This document shows, in pieces, positions 1 through 8,276 of a stretch of 64,000 nucleotides of DNA (its first letter is position 1; every line of letters starts with the position of its first letter). Below the pieces are notes generated by a model that saw only the letters and a program-made list of their open reading frames with translations, was not told the DNA's origin and made no database searches. The position numbers and the translations under genes are program-made. The DNA is taken from contig UQQR01000001.1 of the NCBI GenBank assembly GCA_900543215.1, positions 90,128 to 154,127 on the forward strand, read 5' to 3'. Source of the stretch: an uncultured Oscillospiraceae bacterium (lineage in GTDB: Bacteria > Bacillota > Clostridia > Oscillospirales > Acutalibacteraceae).

Positions 1-107
1 GCGTGCAAAAGAGCCACCGAATCCGCACCGCCCGAAAGGGCGACCGTTATATTGTCGGAGCTTAAAAGCGAAAAGCTTTCAATCGCCGTTAAAACTGACT
101 GTAACAT
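1..107 (-). CDS. tilS: tRNA(Ile)-lysidine synthase TilS, N-terminal fragment
   Basis: The gene runs off the left edge, so only about 35 residues are visible. They contain SGGADSVALLHA, the PP-loop ATP-binding motif of the TilS/MesJ family, which converts C34 of tRNA-Ile(CAU) to lysidine so that it reads AUA. The start ATG overlaps the last base of the dnaB stop codon (TAATG), so translation is probably coupled to dnaB. The PP-loop is shared with other enzymes such as TtcA. TilS is preferred because the motif lies close to the N-terminus and the spelling is typical. The rest of the gene is not visible. Confidence 0.85.
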   Translation of the reverse strand, partial: MLQSVLTAIESFSLLSSDNITVALSGGADSVALLH

Positions 108-1477
108 TACCTGTACACATCCACCGAAGTAAATCTTGTATACTGACCGTCCCAATGCAAATCGACAGTACCGATTTCACCGTGACGGTTTTTGGCGACG
201 ATACATTCTGCACGGCTTTGGTCGCTCCTGTCCTCGTCGTCGGATTTTTCATTGTCGTAATAAGCGTCCCTGTAAAGGAAAAGAACTATGTCCGCGTCCT
301 GCTCGATAGAACCCGAATCACGAAGATCCGAAAGCGCCGGACGGTGGGATTTACCCTTGCCCTCAGTTCCTCTCGAAAGCTGGGCGCAGGCAATTATCGG
401 CACCTTTAGATCCTTTGCCATTATTTTAAGATTACGGGTTATTTCCGATATTTCCTGAACACGGTTATCAATATTACGGGGGGAATGCATAAGTCCGAGA
501 TAGTCGATAACCACAAGGTCAACCTTATTCATTCTGCGAAGTTTAGCTTTCATTTCGGGCACCGTAATATTAGAGGATTCGTCAAAATAAATGTTAGCCT
601 TTGAAAGCGATTCGCCCGCCTGTGCCAGTCTTGTCCATTCGTCATCGTCAAGCTCGCCCGTGCGGAGCTTTTCGCTCTTTATTCCCGCCTCGCTTGAAAG
701 CATACGCTGCGCTAACTGATCTCTTGTCATTTCGAGCGAGAAAAAGCAAACCGTTTTTCCCGTGTTTACGGCAACATTTCTTACGATGTTAAGCGCAAAG
801 GAGGTTTTACCCATACCGGGTCTCGCGCCCAAAATAATAAGGTCCGATTTGTTAAGCCCCGTAATCATTCGGTCAAGCTCGCCTATACCGCAGGGAATAC
901 CGACATAATCGTCACGCGTCTCGGGGTCGTTCATTTTTGAAAGACGGTCATAAGTCTCGTTTTCAATGACGCTCTTTATATGCGTAAGGCCCGTTATATC
1001 CCTGCCCTGACGGATTTCGTAAATTCTCTGTTCGGCAGAATCAAGCAGCTTACCCGAGTCAAGCTCATTATCGTTAATATCCTTGATAATGCCCTGTGCG
1101 GCGGTCATAAGTGCCCTTGCATAGTATCGCTCACGGATAATGGCGACATATGTAAGCACATTGGCGGAGGACGGAACACGCTGAACAAGCTCCGTAAGAT
1201 ATGCTTTTCCGCCTGCTTCGTCGTAAACACCGTCGGTCTTAAGCTTTTCAAGCAGCGATACAAAATCTATCGTTTGGCTAAGCTCGTACATCGACGCCAT
1301 AGCGGCGTAAATTTCCCTGTGCTGCGGAATATAAAAATACTCCGTTTTCATAGAGGTTGCTATATCGGTCAGGCATTTGGGGTCGATTATGACAGAGCCT
1401 AAAACCGCCTGCTCGGCTTCCACCGAATAAGGCAGTCTGCCGCCGTCAATATCATAAATAAGGCGTTCTTCAGCCAT
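107..1477 (-). CDS. dnaB: Replicative DNA helicase DnaB
   Basis: This is the hexameric replicative helicase that unwinds DNA at the fork. The 456-residue length is normal for bacterial DnaB. The N-terminal all-alpha domain opens with SVEAEQAVLGS. The RecA-like C-terminal domain has Walker A GARPGMGKTS near residue 218, a Walker B region with VVIDYLGLM, and the downstream LSRGTEGK and LRDSGSIEQDAD motifs. No intein interrupts it. It lies 4 bases downstream of rplI and overlaps tilS by one base, giving the order rnjA-rplI-dnaB-tilS. Pairing of rplI with dnaB is the common Firmicutes arrangement. Confidence 0.97.
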   Translation of the reverse strand: MAEERLIYDIDGGRLPYSVEAEQAVLGSVIIDPKCLTDIATSMKTEYFYIPQHREIYAAMASMYELSQTIDFVSLLEKLKTDGVYDEAGGKAYLTELVQRVPSSANVLTYVAIIRERYYARALMTAAQGIIKDINDNELDSGKLLDSAEQRIYEIRQGRDITGLTHIKSVIENETYDRLSKMNDPETRDDYVGIPCGIGELDRMITGLNKSDLIILGARPGMGKTSFALNIVRNVAVNTGKTVCFFSLEMTRDQLAQRMLSSEAGIKSEKLRTGELDDDEWTRLAQAGESLSKANIYFDESSNITVPEMKAKLRRMNKVDLVVIDYLGLMHSPRNIDNRVQEISEITRNLKIMAKDLKVPIIACAQLSRGTEGKGKSHRPALSDLRDSGSIEQDADIVLFLYRDAYYDNEKSDDEDRSDQSRAECIVAKNRHGEIGTVDLHWDGQYTRFTSVDVYR

Positions 1478-1481
1478 ACTC

Positions 1482-1922
1482 TTACTCCGTTACCTTTACG
1501 GTGATTTTTGCGGAAATGCCCTTATACAGCTTTATTTCCGCAGTGTATTCGCCGAAGTTTTTAATATCGGCAACGCTCATTTTTTTGCGGTCAATTTGAA
1601 GTCCCAAGGTGTCCGCTATTTCCTTTGCGATTTCCTTAGAGGTTACAGAACCGAAAAGCTTTCCGCCGGCTCCGGCTTTTGCTTTGATTGTAACGGTTTT
1701 GCCGTCAAGCTTTGCCGCTAATGCGTTTGCGGCGTCGATTTCCTCCTGCTTGTGGTGCGCCGCCGCTTCTTCCCTGTTTCTAAGCTCGTTTAAAGCGGCG
1801 TTATCCGCCTCTACCGCAAGCTTTTTCGGGAACAGGAAGTTCCTGGCGTAGCCGTCGGACACATTGCACAGCTCGCCTTTTTTGCCGTGACCCTTTACAT
1901 CCTGCAATAATACTACCTTCAT
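1482..1922 (-). CDS. rplI: 50S ribosomal protein L9
   Basis: L9 is a two-domain protein of the large subunit that binds 23S rRNA and helps hold reading frame. The 146-residue product begins MKVVLLQDVKGHGKKGE and has NVSDGYARNFLFPKKLA, the family's N-terminal signature. A long charged helix follows, then the C-terminal domain containing GKLFGSVT. A strong AAGGAGG-type site precedes the ATG. It sits 17 bases after rnjA and just before dnaB, so it is very likely co-transcribed with both. Confidence 0.97.
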   Translation of the reverse strand: MKVVLLQDVKGHGKKGELCNVSDGYARNFLFPKKLAVEADNAALNELRNREEAAAHHKQEEIDAANALAAKLDGKTVTIKAKAGAGGKLFGSVTSKEIAKEIADTLGLQIDRKKMSVADIKNFGEYTAEIKLYKGISAKITVKVTE

Positions 1923-1939
1923 CTTTGCATCCTCCTTGT

Positions 1940-3823
1940 TTAAACTTCCATAATTATAGGAAGAATCATAGGACTTCTCCGTGTTTTTGCGCTTACAAAG
2001 CGTGCGGTTCTGTCCTTAATTCTGGTCTTTATCGTAGACCAGTCCTTAATTCCGTCTATATAACAGCTTTCAAGAATATCGCACACAAGATTGTCGATAT
2101 CGTGCATAAGCCGTTCGGATTCCTTAACATAAACAAATCCTCTTGAAACAACATCAGGTCCCGCAACTACCTCACGGGTAACGCCGTCTATTGAAACGGC
2201 AATTATAATTATACCGTCGTCCGCAAGGTGCTTACGGTCACGCAGAACAATACTGCCGACATCGCCGACGCCCAGTCCGTCAACAAGAACCCTTCCTGCC
2301 TGTACCGTTTCCGTGGTTTTAAGCGAATTTTTGGTAAGCTCGATAACATTTCCGTTATCCGCTATTAAAATATTATCATCGGGTATTCCCATCTGACGGG
2401 CCAGCATAGCGTGCTTCATCAAATGCTTCTGCTCACCGTGAAGAGGAATAAAATATTTCGGCTTTACAATGCTCATCATAAGCTTCAGTTCTTCCTGACA
2501 GGCGTGACCCGAAACATGAACATCGTACATTCTTTCGTATACAACATTGGCTCCGCGCTTCATAAGCTCGTTTACAACCTTGCTTACAAGCTTTTCGTTT
2601 CCCGGTATCGGCGTCGCCGAAATAATAATCATATCGCCGGGTATAATCTCAACCTGTCTGTGATCGGAAAAAGCAATTCGGTGAAGCGCCGAAAGAGGCT
2701 CGCCCTGACTGCCCGTTGTTACTATAACAAGCTCGCCCAGCTGATAGTTTTTAATCATTTCAATGTCGATAAGAACATCTTTCGGAACATTCAGGTAGCC
2801 GAGTTCTGCCGCAACCGACACAACATTTATCATACTTCTGCCCGAAACCGCAACCTTACGGCCGCAACGGTATGCTTCGTCTATTATCTGCTGTATACGG
2901 TGGATATTGGAAGAGAATGTCGCAACGATTATCCTGTGGTCCTCTGCTTTTTTAAACAGGTTTGAGAACGAATCGCCGACAATTCTTTCGCTCGGTGTAA
3001 AGCCGGGTCTCTCGGCATTGGTCGAGTCCGACATAAGCGCCAAAACGCCCTTTTTGCCAAGCTCCGCAAATCGGCCTATGTCAATTACATAGTCATCGAT
3101 AGGAGTTGTGTCGATTTTAAAATCACCCGTCTGAATTACCGTTCCCGCAGGGCAGGTTATCGCGAAGCCGACGGCGTCGGGTATAGAATGGTTTACATGA
3201 ATAAACTCGATTTTAAACTTACCGAGCGTTACCACATCACCAGGGTTTGTAACATTAAGCTTTGCCTCGTTAAGCAGTTTATGCTCACGCAGCTTGCCCT
3301 CGATAAGACCTATTGTAAGTCTTGTGGCGTAAATCGGTAAATTAAAGTTCCTGAGCAGATACGGAATTGCTCCGATATGATCTTCGTGACCGTGTGTTAC
3401 CACAAGTCCCTTAATTTTATCCTTGTTTTCAAGTACATAGGTAAAGTCCGGTATAACAATGTCTATTCCGGGCATTTCTTCATCCGGAAACGACATTCCG
3501 CAGTCCGAAAGAAACATATCTCCGTCATATTCGTAAAGCGTTATGTTTTTTCCTATCTCACCGAGTCCGCCGAGCGGTATGATTTTAAGCGGCTTTGCGC
3601 TCTGTCTGTTGCCGTAGCGGCGTGTACCCTGTCTGTTATGCGGCGCAGTTTGTGTTTTAGCACCGCCGTTTCTGCCATTTGCGGCATTTTTAACGGCAGA
3701 GGTGTTTTTCATAGCCTTGCCCCCGTCTGCCGTACCCTTTTTGTTATAGGTTCTCCTTGTCTTATTTTGGGCAGACTTATTTACGGTCTTTTCGCCGTCC
3801 CTTTTTTCTTTTTTTTCATTCAT
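1940..3823 (-). CDS. rnj: Ribonuclease J (metallo-beta-lactamase/beta-CASP)
   Basis: RNase J is a combined 5'-3' exonuclease and endonuclease that matures and degrades RNA in Firmicutes. The metallo-beta-lactamase fold shows THGHEDHIGA (HxHxDH zinc motif), GDFKID, the beta-CASP domain with SGRSM and TTGSQGEP, and the late HVSGHA motif. An upstream in-frame TTG at 3850 was rejected because GGAGG lies 11 bases before the ATG at 3823. The first 60 or so residues are a basic, low-complexity tail rich in K, N and T that is absent from the catalytic core. The gene leads the rplI-dnaB-tilS operon and has its own promoter at 3925-3954. J1 and J2 cannot be told apart here. Confidence 0.93.
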   Translation of the reverse strand: MNEKKEKRDGEKTVNKSAQNKTRRTYNKKGTADGGKAMKNTSAVKNAANGRNGGAKTQTAPHNRQGTRRYGNRQSAKPLKIIPLGGLGEIGKNITLYEYDGDMFLSDCGMSFPDEEMPGIDIVIPDFTYVLENKDKIKGLVVTHGHEDHIGAIPYLLRNFNLPIYATRLTIGLIEGKLREHKLLNEAKLNVTNPGDVVTLGKFKIEFIHVNHSIPDAVGFAITCPAGTVIQTGDFKIDTTPIDDYVIDIGRFAELGKKGVLALMSDSTNAERPGFTPSERIVGDSFSNLFKKAEDHRIIVATFSSNIHRIQQIIDEAYRCGRKVAVSGRSMINVVSVAAELGYLNVPKDVLIDIEMIKNYQLGELVIVTTGSQGEPLSALHRIAFSDHRQVEIIPGDMIIISATPIPGNEKLVSKVVNELMKRGANVVYERMYDVHVSGHACQEELKLMMSIVKPKYFIPLHGEQKHLMKHAMLARQMGIPDDNILIADNGNVIELTKNSLKTTETVQAGRVLVDGLGVGDVGSIVLRDRKHLADDGIIIIAVSIDGVTREVVAGPDVVSRGFVYVKESERLMHDIDNLVCDILESCYIDGIKDWSTIKTRIKDRTARFVSAKTRRSPMILPIIMEV

Positions 3824-3869
3824 TAAATAGTTATCCTCCGATTTTTTCAAATTTATGTATCATTTTATA

Positions 3870-3891
3870 CCGTTCCGACACGTCAGAACGG
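3870..3891 (-). other. Hairpin in the rnj 5' untranslated region
   Basis: On the minus strand CCGTTC and GAACGG form the outer stem, with GAC and GTC pairing inside, between the rnj promoter and start codon. There is no U-tract, so it is not a terminator. A 5'-UTR stem could affect transcript stability or provide a self-cleavage site for RNase J, but that is inference. Confidence 0.5.
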
Positions 3892-3924
3892 CACTATAGC
3901 CCCATAATAAAAAACATATTATAT

Positions 3925-3954
3925 ATTGTACAATCCGTATGCAGTAATTGTCAA
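3925..3954 (-). promoter_or_regulatory. Sigma-A-type promoter for the rnj operon
   Basis: On the minus strand there is TTGACA (3954-3949), an 18-base spacer and TACAAT (3930-3925), about 100 bases upstream of the rnj ATG. The -35 matches consensus fully and the -10 differs at one position. Confidence 0.75.
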
Positions 3955-4000
3955 GTTTTTTATCCGATAATTTATTGTTGGCAAAAGTTTAAAAGCATAT

Positions 4001-4408
4001 TCAGATAAATTTTTTCTCAGACGGTTTATTGACTCCTAAAATACCGCCTATAACAGAAGCCAAAACGATAATTACAAGGTGGAACAATGTATTGTTTGTC
4101 ATTGCTCCGTGGTTTACGGCAAGTGAAATTACAGTTATTATAAGGAAAGCGCAAATTCCGGTAATAAGTCCCGTAAGCCAGCCCCTGCTACCCGATTTGC
4201 CTGCTAAAAAAAACGAGGCGGCAAAACCGCCGAAAGCCGCGGAAAGCGTTGCAAAAAGCGCCGCATATTTAAATCCCGCCGCAAAAAAGTACATAACCGC
4301 CGCAAAAACGGCAATAAACACCGCAGTGACCGCAACGCCTATTAAAAAAGCCCCTAAAATGATTTTATATTTTGTGCTTATACCCTTTTTTAAAATTTCA
4401 TTATTCAC
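4001..4408 (-). CDS. Small membrane protein, TIGR04086-like
   Basis: About 135 residues with four predicted membrane helices of alternating Ala/Val/Phe-rich segments, ending in a short basic tail. The size, topology and position next to yajC recall the TIGR04086 membrane family of Firmicutes; its function is unknown. A TTG at 4447 is in frame, but GGGAGGG lies 8 to 9 bases before a GTG at 4408, so the GTG is the better start. That ribosome site is also the 3' arm of a hairpin followed by six T residues (4415-4444), so expression may be attenuated. Confidence 0.6.
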   Translation of the reverse strand: MNNEILKKGISTKYKIILGAFLIGVAVTAVFIAVFAAVMYFFAAGFKYAALFATLSAAFGGFAASFFLAGKSGSRGWLTGLITGICAFLIITVISLAVNHGAMTNNTLFHLVIIVLASVIGGILGVNKPSEKKFI

Positions 4409-4444
4409 AAAAAATCCCTCCCGTACATTACTATTCGGGAGGGA
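4409..4444 (-). terminator. Terminator-like hairpin after yajC overlapping the next gene's RBS
   Basis: On the minus strand TCCCTCCCG (4444-4436) and CGGGAGGGA (4423-4415) are perfect 9-base arms around a 12-base loop, followed directly by TTTTTT and then the GTG start of the downstream gene. The structure is a textbook intrinsic terminator, yet its 3' arm contains the GGGAGG ribosome site. Confidence 0.7.
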
Positions 4445-4459
4445 CAAAACTTATTCTAT

Positions 4460-4801
4460 TTACTTAGAAGCCGTATCGTCGTGAACGGTAAGATTTGTCT
4501 GTAAAGCCCATCTTGCAACCGTAAGCTTTGAATGGTCGCTTGCGGACTCAATAACCAAAGTGTCTTCCTTAAGCGAAATTACCCTTCCGTAAATACCGCC
4601 GATAGTAACTATTTCATCGCCGACCTGAAGATTATCACGCATCTTCTTTTCTTCTTTTTGCTTTTTGCGCTGGGGACGGATAAGCAGGAAATACATTGCT
4701 CCGAATATAACCGCAAGGTAAAGAACCATTACCAATATGCTCTGTGCCCCGCCCTGTTTTGCCGCTGTTTCGGCGGCAAGCGTATAAATCTTGAAATTCA
4801 T
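4460..4801 (-). CDS. yajC: Preprotein translocase subunit YajC
   Basis: YajC is a small accessory subunit of the SecDF-YajC complex that works with SecYEG. The 113-residue protein has one N-terminal membrane helix followed by FLLIRPQRKKQKE, the family signature. A short cytoplasmic domain with VGDEIVTIGGIYGRV, also characteristic, follows. It lies downstream of tgt and queA. The queA-tgt-yajC order is widespread in bacteria, which supports all three calls. Confidence 0.95.
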   Translation of the reverse strand: MNFKIYTLAAETAAKQGGAQSILVMVLYLAVIFGAMYFLLIRPQRKKQKEEKKMRDNLQVGDEIVTIGGIYGRVISLKEDTLVIESASDHSKLTVARWALQTNLTVHDDTASK

Positions 4802-4870
4802 TGATTTTTGCCCTCCAAATAACTGTTAAAAGTATTATATCCTATATTTACTTTTATTGCAAGAATTATT

Positions 4871-6001
4871 TTAAATTCTTTGCGAGAGTATTATTTCCTT
4901 TTCACGCTTAAACTCCGCAAAGCTGCCGTTATCAAGCGCGTTTCTTATATCCTCCATAAGATGATTGTAAAACCACAGGTTATGCATAACCGTAAGACGC
5001 TGAGAAAGCATTTCCTGACTTTTAAGCAAATGTCTTATATAAGCCCTGCTGTAATTTCGGCATACGGGACAGCCGCAGTCCTCATCAATCGGCGACATAT
5101 CGTGTTCGTACTTTTTGTTATTAAGATTGATAATTCCCTTAGATGTAAACAGATGGCCGTGTCTTGCGTTACGGCTCGGCATTACGCAGTCAAAAAGGTC
5201 TACTCCCCGTTCTACGGCATTGAGTATATTTGCGGGAGTTCCGACGCCCATAAGATACCTGATTTTATTTTCGGGCATATGCGGCGTTACGCACTCTATA
5301 ATATCGTACATAACATCGGTTGGCTCGCCGACCGCCAAACCGCCTATGGCGTAACCGTCAAGGTCAAGCTCGGCTATTCGCTTCATATGCTCAATTCTTA
5401 GATCCCTGTATGTACAGCCCTGATTTATACCGAACAAAAGCTGTTCCCTATTTATTGTATCGGGCCTTGAATTAAGATCCGCCATTTTAGCCTTACAGCG
5501 TACAAGCCAACGGGTCGTGCGCTCGCAGGATGCCTTTGAATAGGAGTATTCGGCCGGATTTTCAACACATTCGTCAAATGCCATCGCTATGGTAGAACCG
5601 AGGTTAGACTGAATGGTCATACTCTCCTCAGGTCCCATAAAAATGCGCCTGCCGTCTACATGGGAAGCGAATGTAACGCCTTCCTCCGTAATATGACGGA
5701 GCGACGCCAGAGAAAACACCTGAAATCCGCCCGAATCCGTAAGTATGGGTCCGTTCCAGGTTGTGAATTTATGCAGTCCGCCGCAGTCACGGATTACCTT
5801 ATCCCCCGGTCTTACATGCAGATGATAAGTATTGGAGAGCATTATCTGACAGCCGAGATTTTCAAGATCCCGTGCGGAAACAGCTCCCTTAATTGCCGCC
5901 GCGGTAGCTACATTCATAAACGCAGGCGTCTGTACCGTTCCCCTGTTTGTGACGAACTCGCCCCGTCTTGCGCGGCCTTCTTCCTTTAAAAGCTTATACA
6001 T
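4871..6001 (-). CDS. tgt: Queuine tRNA-ribosyltransferase
   Basis: Tgt exchanges guanine-34 of GUN-anticodon tRNAs for preQ1 in bacteria. The 376-residue TIM barrel shows LSNTYHLHVRPG, LTDSGGFQVFSL with the general-acid aspartate, AFDECVE and GGLAVGEP. The C-terminal zinc site CGCPVCRNYSRAYIRHL has the three Cys and the His. It lies 12 bases downstream of queA. With queA here and queH at 17.2 kb, the window covers three queuosine steps. Confidence 0.97.
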   Translation of the reverse strand: MYKLLKEEGRARRGEFVTNRGTVQTPAFMNVATAAAIKGAVSARDLENLGCQIMLSNTYHLHVRPGDKVIRDCGGLHKFTTWNGPILTDSGGFQVFSLASLRHITEEGVTFASHVDGRRIFMGPEESMTIQSNLGSTIAMAFDECVENPAEYSYSKASCERTTRWLVRCKAKMADLNSRPDTINREQLLFGINQGCTYRDLRIEHMKRIAELDLDGYAIGGLAVGEPTDVMYDIIECVTPHMPENKIRYLMGVGTPANILNAVERGVDLFDCVMPSRNARHGHLFTSKGIINLNNKKYEHDMSPIDEDCGCPVCRNYSRAYIRHLLKSQEMLSQRLTVMHNLWFYNHLMEDIRNALDNGSFAEFKREKEIILSQRI

Positions 6002-6013
6002 TTAACCGTTCCT

Positions 6014-7039
6014 TTATATAATCAGCATAGCATCGCCGAAGCTGAAAAATCTGTATTTTTCCTTTACGGCGGTATTATAGGCGTTCATAACATTATCGTA
6101 TCCGGCAAAGGCGGAAACAAGCATTATAAGCGTGCTTTCGGGCAGATGAAAATTGGTGACAAGCCCGTCCATACACTTAAACTCGAAGCCGGGGTAAATG
6201 AAAATATCGGTATCTCCCGAGCAGGAGCGTATCTCGCCGTACCTCGCGGCGCAACTTTCCACAGTTCTGCAAGAGGTTGTTCCCACACAGATGACCCTGC
6301 CGCCGTTTTTCTTGGTCTCATTAATAATATCCGCCGCCTCCCCGGGAATATAAAAATGCTCGGTGTGCATTTTATGCTTAGTAACATCCTCAACCTTAAC
6401 GGGGCGGAATGTACCAAGTCCCACATGAAGCGTAACATACGCAATATTCACGCCGCTTTTTTTAATGCTTTCAAGCATTTCCTTTGTAAAATGCAGTCCT
6501 GCCGTCGGAGCGGCGGCTGAGCCTGCCTCTTTGGAATAAACTGTCTGATAGCGTTCCTTGTCCTTAAGCTTTTCCTTTATATAAGGCGGAAGCGGCATCT
6601 GACCCACCTCGTCAAGCACCGTAAAGAAATCGCCGTCGCACCGAAATTCTATCATTCGGTTGCCGTCGGGCATAACCTCTGTTACGGTAGCGCTAAGCTT
6701 ATCGGAAAATTTGAATTTATATCCTTCCTTAGCCTTTTTCCCCGGTCCCGCAAGGCACTCCCACAGCATATTGCCGTGCTGGCGGAGCAATACAAATTCA
6801 ACGACCGCGCCTGTGTCTTCCCTGACGCCGTACATTCTCGCGGGCAGAACTCTTGTATCGTTAAGCACAAGGCAGTCGCCCGGTTTTAAAAACTCCGGCA
6901 GATTGTAAAAGTGCTTATGCTCAACAGCACCGCTGTCACGGGATAAGACCATAAGCCGTGATGAATTTCTCGGCTCCACGGGTGTCTGCGCTATAAGCTC
7001 CTCTGGCAGATCATAAAAAAAATCGCTTGTTTTCATCAT
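6014..7039 (-). CDS. queA: S-adenosylmethionine:tRNA ribosyltransferase-isomerase QueA
   Basis: QueA transfers and isomerises the ribosyl part of S-adenosylmethionine onto preQ1-tRNA to give epoxyqueuosine. The 341-residue product contains DYDLP-like FFYDLPEELIAQTP at the N-terminus, NDTRVLPARM, GSAAAPTAGLHFT and FHLPESTLIMLVSAFAG, all family hallmarks. Two adjacent ATG codons (7039 and 7036) are possible and the preceding ribosome site is weak. The gene is divergent from asd across about 130 bases. Confidence 0.96.
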   Translation of the reverse strand: MMKTSDFFYDLPEELIAQTPVEPRNSSRLMVLSRDSGAVEHKHFYNLPEFLKPGDCLVLNDTRVLPARMYGVREDTGAVVEFVLLRQHGNMLWECLAGPGKKAKEGYKFKFSDKLSATVTEVMPDGNRMIEFRCDGDFFTVLDEVGQMPLPPYIKEKLKDKERYQTVYSKEAGSAAAPTAGLHFTKEMLESIKKSGVNIAYVTLHVGLGTFRPVKVEDVTKHKMHTEHFYIPGEAADIINETKKNGGRVICVGTTSCRTVESCAARYGEIRSCSGDTDIFIYPGFEFKCMDGLVTNFHLPESTLIMLVSAFAGYDNVMNAYNTAVKEKYRFFSFGDAMLII

Positions 7040-7078
7040 TTAAAATTAAACTTCTCTCTGTTTTCAGCATAAAATAAA

Positions 7079-7106
7079 TTGACAAATAATATTTACAAGG
7101 TATAAT
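7079..7106 (+). promoter_or_regulatory. Promoter for asd-dapA-dapB
   Basis: TTGACA (7079-7084), a 16-base spacer and TATAAT (7101-7106) are both perfect consensus boxes. The start site would fall near 7113, leaving a leader of under 60 bases, too short for a lysine riboswitch. Confidence 0.85.
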
Positions 7107-7170
7107 TATATTGCATAACACAATATATATCAAGTGCAAATTTACGAAACCCCGAAAGGAATGTTTTAAA

Positions 7171-8253
7171 ATGAAAAAATACAGCGTAGGAATAATAGGG
7201 GCCACCGGAATGGTAGGTCAACGTTTTTCCCTGCTTCTCCATAATCATCCGTGGTTCAATGTCACAGCCCTTGCCGCAAGCGCGAATTCGGCAGGCAAAA
7301 CATATGAGGAGGCAATCGGCAGCCGCTGGGCAATGAAAGAGCCTATACCCGAAAATTTAAAGGCTATGCCTGTTTTGGACGCCGAAAAGGATATTGATAA
7401 AATAACAGGTCTTGTCGACTTTGTTTTTTGCGCCGTTAATATGAAAAAGGACGAAATAAAAGCGCTTGAGAAAAAATACGCAAAGCACGAGTGCCCCGTT
7501 GTATCAAACAACAGCGCTCACCGCTTTACTCCCGATGTTCCGATGGTTATTCCCGAAATCAATTCCGACCATCTCTCTGTAATACCCTCTCAAAGAAAGC
7601 GTCTCGGCACAAAGAGAGGCTTTATCGCCGTAAAATCCAACTGCTCGCTCCAAAGCTATGTCCCTGCGCTTTATCCGCTTGACGAAATGTTTGGTTTAGA
7701 CAAGGTGCTTGTGTCTACCTATCAGGCGATTTCGGGTGCAGGTAAAACCTTTGAGCGCTGGCCCGAAATGATTGATAATGTAATCCCCTATATCGGCGGT
7801 GAGGAAGAAAAAAGTGAAAAGGAACCGCTTAAGATTTGGGGCAAAATAAAGGACGGTGAGATAGTTCCCGCCGACGAGCCCAAATTCACGGCGCAGTGCA
7901 TAAGGGTTCCCGTTTCGGACGGACATTTGGCGTCTGTTTTCGTTGATTTTAAGAAAAAACCCACAAAGGAAGAAATACTTAAAATTTGGGACAGCTATTC
8001 GGGCGAGCCGCAAAAACTCGGACTTCCCCACGCACCTAAAAAATTCCTCCACTATTATACCGAGGACGATATGCCGCAGACGAAGCTCTGTCGTGACCTT
8101 GAGGGCGGTATGGCAATTTCCGTCGGCAGACTTCGCGAGGATACGCAGTATGATTACAAGTTTGTTTGCGTTTCCCATAACACCTTAAGAGGAGCTGCGG
8201 GCGGCGCTGTTCTGCTTGCCGAGCTGCTCTGCGCAAAGGGTTATATGGATTAA
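7171..8253 (+). CDS. asd: Aspartate-semialdehyde dehydrogenase
   Basis: Asd reduces aspartyl phosphate to aspartate semialdehyde, the branch point to lysine/diaminopimelate, threonine and methionine. The 360-residue protein opens with the NADP-binding loop GIIGATGMVGQ, has the catalytic cysteine in VKSNCSLQ and the QAISGAGK segment. Its length and spelling are closer to the longer archaeal/fungal-type Asd than to the E. coli type. An in-frame TTG at 7111 was rejected because AAAGGA lies about 10 bases before the ATG at 7171. It is followed by dapA and dapB, consistent with channelling to diaminopimelate for peptidoglycan and spore cortex. Confidence 0.95.
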   Translation: MKKYSVGIIGATGMVGQRFSLLLHNHPWFNVTALAASANSAGKTYEEAIGSRWAMKEPIPENLKAMPVLDAEKDIDKITGLVDFVFCAVNMKKDEIKALEKKYAKHECPVVSNNSAHRFTPDVPMVIPEINSDHLSVIPSQRKRLGTKRGFIAVKSNCSLQSYVPALYPLDEMFGLDKVLVSTYQAISGAGKTFERWPEMIDNVIPYIGGEEEKSEKEPLKIWGKIKDGEIVPADEPKFTAQCIRVPVSDGHLASVFVDFKKKPTKEEILKIWDSYSGEPQKLGLPHAPKKFLHYYTEDDMPQTKLCRDLEGGMAISVGRLREDTQYDYKFVCVSHNTLRGAAGGAVLLAELLCAKGYMD

Positions 8254-8276
8254 CATATTTTAAGGAGTGGTCTTTT

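Noticed and set aside
7107..7170. A lysine riboswitch in the asd leader
   Set aside because: The leader after the promoter is under 60 bases, much too short for that riboswitch class.
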